A stretch of DNA of 6,343 nt from Sphingomonadales bacterium. Its GTDB lineage: Bacteria; Pseudomonadota; Alphaproteobacteria; Sphingomonadales; Sphingomonadaceae. Under the pieces are notes generated by a model. That model was not told the origin of the DNA and did not search any database. It saw nothing but the letters and a program-made list of their open reading frames with translations. The DNA lies in NCBI GenBank assembly GCA_017304125.1, contig JAFKLV010000114.1, positions 1 through 6,343 on the forward strand, read 5' to 3'. Within the stretch, counting starts at the first letter, position 1. Each line of letters opens with the position of its first letter. This document shows positions 6,198 to 6,343 of the stretch, one piece after another. The translations under genes and the position numbers were made by a program.

Positions 6198-6293
6198 CCG
6201 TCATTCCCGCGAAGGCGGGAATCCATTCCGGCTGGCCTCGCGACTCTTTCTCCGACCTGCGCGCATGGATCCCCGCCTTCGCGGGGATGACGG
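6198..6293. repeat. Inverted pair of REP-like palindromic elements (family B)
   Basis: Arm 6198-6226 and arm 6265-6293 are reverse complements over 29 bases with two mismatches, separated by 38 bases. Each arm is a perfect hairpin: ATTCCCGC/GCGGGAAT around GAAG (6203-6222), and ATCCCCGC/GCGGGGAT around CTTC (6269-6288). The two mismatches are one compensated pair (T-A in one arm, C-G in the other). The pair starts 12 bases after the kinase stop and may stabilise or end the kinase transcript, although no T-run follows. The core resembles a GTCATTCCCGCG repeat widespread in proteobacterial genomes. The last 50 bases of the window beyond it hold nothing I can identify. Confidence 0.85.
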
Positions 6294-6343
6294 GGAGAAA
6301 GCGAATGCCATCAGCGCAACAGGCCCTGAAATAATCTGAAATG

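Overview
The window is very GC-rich, with strong G/C third positions. Its gene content (a WecB/WecC pair, a PP2A-like phosphatase, an FKBP isomerase beside rpsU, an EnvZ/OmpR-type pair), its alphaproteobacterial-style promoter elements and its short GC-rich palindromic repeats point to an alphaproteobacterium, most likely a sphingomonad. That assignment is inference from content and style; there is no rRNA or other marker to fix the genus.

Layout. (1) 1-2099, + strand: the 3' two thirds of a UDP-GlcNAc 2-epimerase gene (wecB), then wecC six bases later. Together they convert UDP-GlcNAc to UDP-ManNAc and then to UDP-ManNAcA, a precursor for surface polysaccharide. The upstream part of the locus lies outside the window. 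(2) 2136-2959, +: a PP2A-like metallophosphatase gene with what looks like its own promoter and an almost absent 5' leader. (3) 2968-3059: an inverted pair of REP-like hairpins in the convergent junction. (4) 3089-3983, - strand: rpsU (ribosomal protein S21) followed by a membrane-anchored FKBP-type prolyl isomerase, with a strong hairpin between them. (5) 3984-4168: divergent promoter region with a candidate rpsU promoter and an AT-rich near-palindrome. (6) 4169-6185, +: an OmpR-family response regulator overlapping a two-transmembrane EnvZ-like sensor kinase by 17 bases. (7) 6186-6343: an inverted pair of a second REP-like hairpin family, then about 50 bases with nothing recognisable.

The modules look functionally independent: sugar nucleotide supply, protein dephosphorylation or nucleotide-phosphate hydrolysis, translation plus envelope protein folding, and envelope sensing. 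I see no undescribed defence or mobile system. The most notable points are the two REP-like pairs, which have different cores but one shared architecture (CGTC, then an 8-bp stem, then a 4-5 nt loop), with a compensatory base-pair change in one; a Gly in place of the usual Arg in the kinase H-box; and the near-leaderless phosphatase promoter. Long antisense open frames (for example 399-2126 and 1871-2815 on the - strand) are by-products of GC-rich codon use.
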